NCBI RefSeq assembly: GCF_009184635.1
Contig: NZ_WELI01000003.1
Coordinates: forward strand, 620,001 to 684,000
DNA from: Rudanella paleaurantiibacter
GTDB lineage: Bacteria > Bacteroidota > Bacteroidia > Cytophagales > Spirosomataceae
Direction of reading: 5' to 3'
DNA: 64,000 nucleotides
This document shows, piece by piece, positions 60,332 through 64,000 of this stretch (the stretch's first letter is position 1; each line of letters begins with the position of its first letter). The notes under the pieces were generated by a model. The model was not told the origin of the DNA. It saw only the letters and a program-made list of their open reading frames with translations, and did no database searches. Made by a program: the position numbers and the translations under genes.

Positions 60332-63300
60332 ATGACTCCAACCTGGCAAATCTGGATTGACACCGGCGGCACGTTTACCGACGGCATAGCCTGCCCGCCC
60401 GAAGGCCCTTTGCACCGGACCAAAGTACTCAGCAGCAGTCGGCTCAGGGGCCAACTCGATACCGACGGTCGGCTGCGGGCTCCGTGGCTCAAAGCCCCTA
60501 TTTTCGCGGGTTACACCTTGCGGGTTGTTGGTACAGGCGACACCTACCGCGTTCGGTCGCTCAGTACAGAGGGGTACCTCCAGCTTGCCCCTACGCTCGA
60601 AGGGCCAAACGGACCTACCCTGCCCGCCGGTACTACCGTCGAACTGTTTACGGGCGAAGAAGCTCCCGTTTTAGCCGCCCGGCTCCTGACCGAAACCCCG
60701 CTCGACCAACCCTTTCCACCGCTCGAAATGCGGCTTGGCACCACTAAAGGCACCAATGCTCTACTGGAACGAAAAGGGGGACGCGTAGCCCTAATTGTGA
60801 CGCGCGGCTTCCGCGATTTGCTTCTTATTGGCACCCAGCAACGGCCAAACCTGTTTGAATTGGCCATTCCACCCGCCGAAGTACTTTACAATTCGGTTCT
60901 GGAAGCTGATGAACGGATTGGGGCTGATGGCGCGGTAGTTACGCCCCTTGCCGAGCCGACCCTCTCGGCCCTCATTGCCGACCTCCGGCAACAGAACCCC
61001 GACGCCATAGCCATTTCGCTACTGAACGCATACCGCAACCCCACCCACGAAAACCATATTCGGGAAGCCCTAAAACGGGCCGGATTTACGCACATCACCT
61101 GCTCAACCGACGTATCGGCAGCACCCGGCTACGTGGCCCGCACGCAAACCGCCGTAGCCGATGCCTACCTAACACCGGTGTTGCACGCTTACCTCGCCAA
61201 TGTACAAGCTCAGTTGGGGCCGTCGGCTACGCTCCGCATTATGAGCAGCGCGGGCGGACTGGTTCGGGCCGACCTCTTTCGGCCGAAAGACAGCCTTCTG
61301 AGCGGCCCGGCCGGGGGCGTAATTGGAGCCGGGCAGGCTGGGGCTGCTGTCTTCGAACACAATGGTTCGGGCAGTGGGGTGCTTACGCTCGACATGGGCG
61401 GCACCAGTACCGATGTGGCCCGCATCCAGATTCAGGACAACACGGGTGTACCCGACTACCGGTTTTCGACCCAAATTGGCCCGTTCGATCTGCAACTCCC
61501 CTCATTGGCTATCGAGACAGTAGCGGCCGGGGGTGGGTCGGTGTGCTGGTACGACCAAACTCAGGGTCGGTTGCGCGTAGGGCCGCACAGCGCCGGGGCT
61601 AACCCCGGCCCGGCCTGTTACGGTGCGTCGGGGCCGGGCGAGGTTGGGCTGCTCACCATTACCGACGTTAACCTGTTGCTCGGGCGACTGCACCCGGCTC
61701 AGTTCGGCATTCCAATTTTTCCCGAAAAGGCGCAGGCCGCCCTCCAAGCCGTGAGCCAACAGGCCAACGCACCGGCCGAGGCTATTCTGGCCGGGTTTGC
61801 CCGCATCGCCGACGAAGCGATGGCCGGCGCCATCCGTACCATCTCTATTGCGCGCGGGTTCGACCCGGCCGAGTACAGCCTGCTGGTGTTTGGTGGGGCC
61901 GGGGGGCTGCATGGCTGCTCGGTGGCCCGGCTCCTGGGTATGAAGCGACTCGTGTTGCCGTTCGACGGGGGGTTACTGAGTGCCTACGGAATTGGGCAGG
62001 CCCGCAGTGAACGTATGGCCGCACAGGCCGTTCTGAAACCGCTCAACGAAGTTATGACCGAATTACCCGACCGAATCGACGCTCTGACCCAGCAAGCCAC
62101 CACGGAGCTTCAGGCTGATGTGGGCGTGGGCGCAGCCATTGCCGTCACGGCCGTGCGGGTATTCATGCGGCTGCAAGGGCAGGAGTCGACCGTGGATATT
62201 CGGTACGCAAACGCCCCCCAGCACCTGGCCGATGCGTTTCGGGCGGCCTACGAGCAGCGGTACGGTCATTACCCCGCTGGCCGGGCCGTGGAGGTCGAGA
62301 GTATCCGGGTACAGGTGGCCACAGCGCCCCCCATGCCCGAACCCGCTCAGGCTCTGCCCACGCCCCGACCGGCCCAACCAGCTTTCCAGACCGACCTATA
62401 CCCGGCCTACGACTGGGCGGCCCTGCAACCGGGCGACACCTTCACGGGGCCGGCCCTGCTACTCAACACCACCTCGTCGGTATTTATCGAACCGGGCTGG
62501 CAGCTTACCCTCCAACCCAACCGCGACGCCGTGGCCATTTTTGGGGGAGTGCCCGACAAACCCGACCCGTCTGCCGAAACCGATGTGGAGGCCATTCAGC
62601 TGGAGCTGTTTACCCGCCGGTTTATGAGCATTGCCGAAGAAATGGGCACGCAATTGCAACGAACCGCCTTTTCGACCAATGTAAAAGAACGGCTCGATTT
62701 CTCCTGCGCCCTGCTCGACCCACGCGCGCAGCTTGTGGCCAATGCCCCGCATATACCCGTACACCTCGGTAGCCTAGGCGTATGCGCCCGCCTGTGTCTG
62801 GAGCAACTGCCACTGGAACCAGGCGATGTGGTCATCACCAACCACCCCCGCTTTGGCGGCTCACACCTGCCCGATGTGACGCTGACACAGGGCGTATTTA
62901 CCCGACCAACTGCCGAGGCCCCCAAACCGGTACTGGTTGGCTATGTCATAAACCGGGCGCACCACGCCGAAATCGGCGGAAAAGTACCCGGCTCTATGCC
63001 GCCCGATGCCACCACCCTGGCCGAAGAGGGCGTAGTGCTGGAACCCCAATACCTGATGCGCCGGGGCGAGTGGCTTTGGGACACTCCGGCCGGACAGCAA
63101 GGCGTAAAAAACCGATTCACGGACGCCCCCTACCCTACCCGGTCACTTGCCGAGAACCGGGCCGATATTGAAGCGGCCTTAGCCTCGCTCCGGGCAGGCG
63201 AAACGGCCCTCCTCAGTCTGGTGCAAGCCTACGGGTTGCCTACCGTTCATCGGTATATGGAACGGCTGAAACAGTCGGCTACCGAACGGATGGCGCGGGT

Positions 63301-64000
63301 GCTGACGCAACACGAAGGGGCCGTTTTTGAGGCTACCGAAGCCCTCGACGACGGGCATCAGATTCGGGTGGCAATACGGGTGCAGAACGGAGCGGTTGAA
63401 TTCGATTTTCGGGGCACATCGGCGGTTCATCCGCATAACCTCAACGCCAACCTGTCTATTCTGCACAGTGCCGTGCTGTACGTGCTCCGGCTCTGGTGCA
63501 ATGAAGATATGCCCCTCAACGAGGGCCTGATGGCTCCGGTGCGGTTTACACTGCCCGACTCGTCGTTTCTGAACCCGCGCTTCCCCACCGACCTGACGCA
63601 ACCGGCCCCGGCGGTGGTTGGCGGCAACACCGAAGTGAGTCAGCGGCTTGTCGATACCTTGCTCAAGGCCCTTGGCCTGGCAGCCTGTAGCTACGGCACC
63701 ATGAACAATTTTCTGTTTGGCGGGGCCGATTTTGGCTATTACGAAACCATTGGCGGGGGCACCGGGGCTACCGTAGGCGCACACGGGCGGTCGGCGGTGC
63801 ATCAGCACATGACCAACACCAAACTCACCGACCCCGAAGAGCTCGAACGGCGGTACCCGGTTCGGCTACGGGCGTTTGGCATACGGGCGGGCTCGGGCGG
63901 GGCAGGTACCTGGCGCGGGGGCGACGGCATCAGACGCGAGATTGAGTTTCTGCAACCCGTACAGGCTACGCTGCTGAGCCAACACCGGCGGGTGCCTCCC
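60332..64000 (+). CDS. 5-oxoprolinase, HyuA-HyuB fusion (3' end cut by window edge)
   Basis: The frame is open for 1223 codons to the end of the window and lacks only a short C-terminus compared with about 1250-1290 for the family. Residues 1-700 are the HyuA half: [11 protein letters not shown] near residue 10, [16 protein letters not shown] and [11 protein letters not shown] (ATP binding). From about residue 750 the HyuB half follows ([28 protein letters not shown], then the GGAG-type end). It hydrolyses 5-oxoproline to glutamate with ATP, but hydantoinases share this architecture, so the substrate is likely but not certain. It starts 78 bases from the divergent acidic gene. Confidence 0.9.
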   Translation, partial: MTPTWQIWIDTGGTFTDGIACPPEGPLHRTKVLSSSRLRGQLDTDGRLRAPWLKAPIFAGYTLRVVGTGDTYRVRSLSTEGYLQLAPTLEGPNGPTLPAGTTVELFTGEEAPVLAARLLTETPLDQPFPPLEMRLGTTKGTNALLERKGGRVALIVTRGFRDLLLIGTQQRPNLFELAIPPAEVLYNSVLEADERIGADGAVVTPLAEPTLSALIADLRQQNPDAIAISLLNAYRNPTHENHIREALKRAGFTHITCSTDVSAAPGYVARTQTAVADAYLTPVLHAYLANVQAQLGPSATLRIMSSAGGLVRADLFRPKDSLLSGPAGGVIGAGQAGAAVFEHNGSGSGVLTLDMGGTSTDVARIQIQDNTGVPDYRFSTQIGPFDLQLPSLAIETVAAGGGSVCWYDQTQGRLRVGPHSAGANPGPACYGASGPGEVGLLTITDVNLLLGRLHPAQFGIPIFPEKAQAALQAVSQQANAPAEAILAGFARIADEAMAGAIRTISIARGFDPAEYSLLVFGGAGGLHGCSVARLLGMKRLVLPFDGGLLSAYGIGQARSERMAAQAVLKPLNEVMTELPDRIDALTQQATTELQADVGVGAAIAVTAVRVFMRLQGQESTVDIRYANAPQHLADAFRAAYEQRYGHYPAGRAVEVESIRVQVATAPPMPEPAQALPTPRPAQPAFQTDLYPAYDWAALQPGDTFTGPALLLNTTSSVFIEPGWQLTLQPNRDAVAIFGGVPDKPDPSAETDVEAIQLELFTRRFMSIAEEMGTQLQRTAFSTNVKERLDFSCALLDPRAQLVANAPHIPVHLGSLGVCARLCLEQLPLEPGDVVITNHPRFGGSHLPDVTLTQGVFTRPTAEAPKPVLVGYVINRAHHAEIGGKVPGSMPPDATTLAEEGVVLEPQYLMRRGEWLWDTPAGQQGVKNRFTDAPYPTRSLAENRADIEAALASLRAGETALLSLVQAYGLPTVHRYMERLKQSATERMARVLTQHEGAVFEATEALDDGHQIRVAIRVQNGAVEFDFRGTSAVHPHNLNANLSILHSAVLYVLRLWCNEDMPLNEGLMAPVRFTLPDSSFLNPRFPTDLTQPAPAVVGGNTEVSQRLVDTLLKALGLAACSYGTMNNFLFGGADFGYYETIGGGTGATVGAHGRSAVHQHMTNTKLTDPEELERRYPVRLRAFGIRAGSGGAGTWRGGDGIRREIEFLQPVQATLLSQHRRVPP

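Overview
The window looks like chromosomal DNA of a Bacteroidota bacterium of the Cytophagales, probably Spirosoma/Rudanella-like. The evidence is two SusC/SusD pairs, CarboxypepD-like plus TonB receptors, a GldM-type domain, an HYC_CC_PP-type protein, candidate TAnnTTTG promoter boxes and a mid-50s GC content (judged by eye). No rRNA, tRNA, CRISPR array, phage or intact transposase gene was seen. Both ends cut a gene: a propeller protein at the left and a 5-oxoprolinase at the right.

Layout. (1) 1-14954: a minus-strand propeller protein faces a plus-strand catabolic locus of ECF sigma factor, a 65-residue protein, SusC, SusD, a ceramidase-fold hydrolase, a PqaA-like alpha/beta hydrolase, a sodium:solute symporter, a DHDPS/NAL-superfamily aldolase and a DUF3748 propeller. 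The last three junctions are overlapping or nearly so. Together they suggest uptake and cleavage of an unknown amide- or ester-bearing, sugar-acid-like substrate. (2) 15005-22816: MoxR ATPase with PrmC, a large nested palindromic element, gamma-glutamyltransferase, a DUF4142 lipoprotein and an MlaE-MlaF-MlaD lipid-transport operon. (3) 22927-30273: a lactonase, then the minus-strand phenylalanine/tyrosine route (hmgA, hppD, phhA, a MarR regulator, fahA, a flavin reductase). Nearly every spacer in it holds a palindromic repeat. (4) 30537-37287: a sugar nucleotidyltransferase and a minus-strand metal (probably copper) module: HYC_CC_PP-like protein, TonB receptor, an AraC regulator fused to a heavy-metal domain, a His/Met-rich outer-membrane protein and a periplasmic HMA protein. 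(5) 37418-48180: a SusC/SusD pair divergent from an FG-GAP/ASPIC lipoprotein, a GH113-like glycosidase and a DUF1080 protein. (6) 48365-64000: a PAS histidine kinase, a MITE-like element, an 18-residue-repeat DUF4097 protein, a lower-GC island with a TlpA-like thioredoxin, a GldM-type protein, a fused SpmA/SpmB transporter, a D-Ala-D-Ala dipeptidase, a MoeB-rhodanese protein, a HipA-like kinase with DUF3037, a small acidic pair and 5-oxoprolinase.

The intergenic DNA is full of palindromic repeats of at least six recognisable kinds. The best candidates for under-described biology are the HipA-like kinase/DUF3037 pair, the metal module with its fused sensor-regulator, the SusCD locus whose anti-sigma slot holds only a 65-residue protein, and the concentric inverted-repeat element at 17003-17439. 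All functions are inferred by reading the translated sequence; no database search was run.
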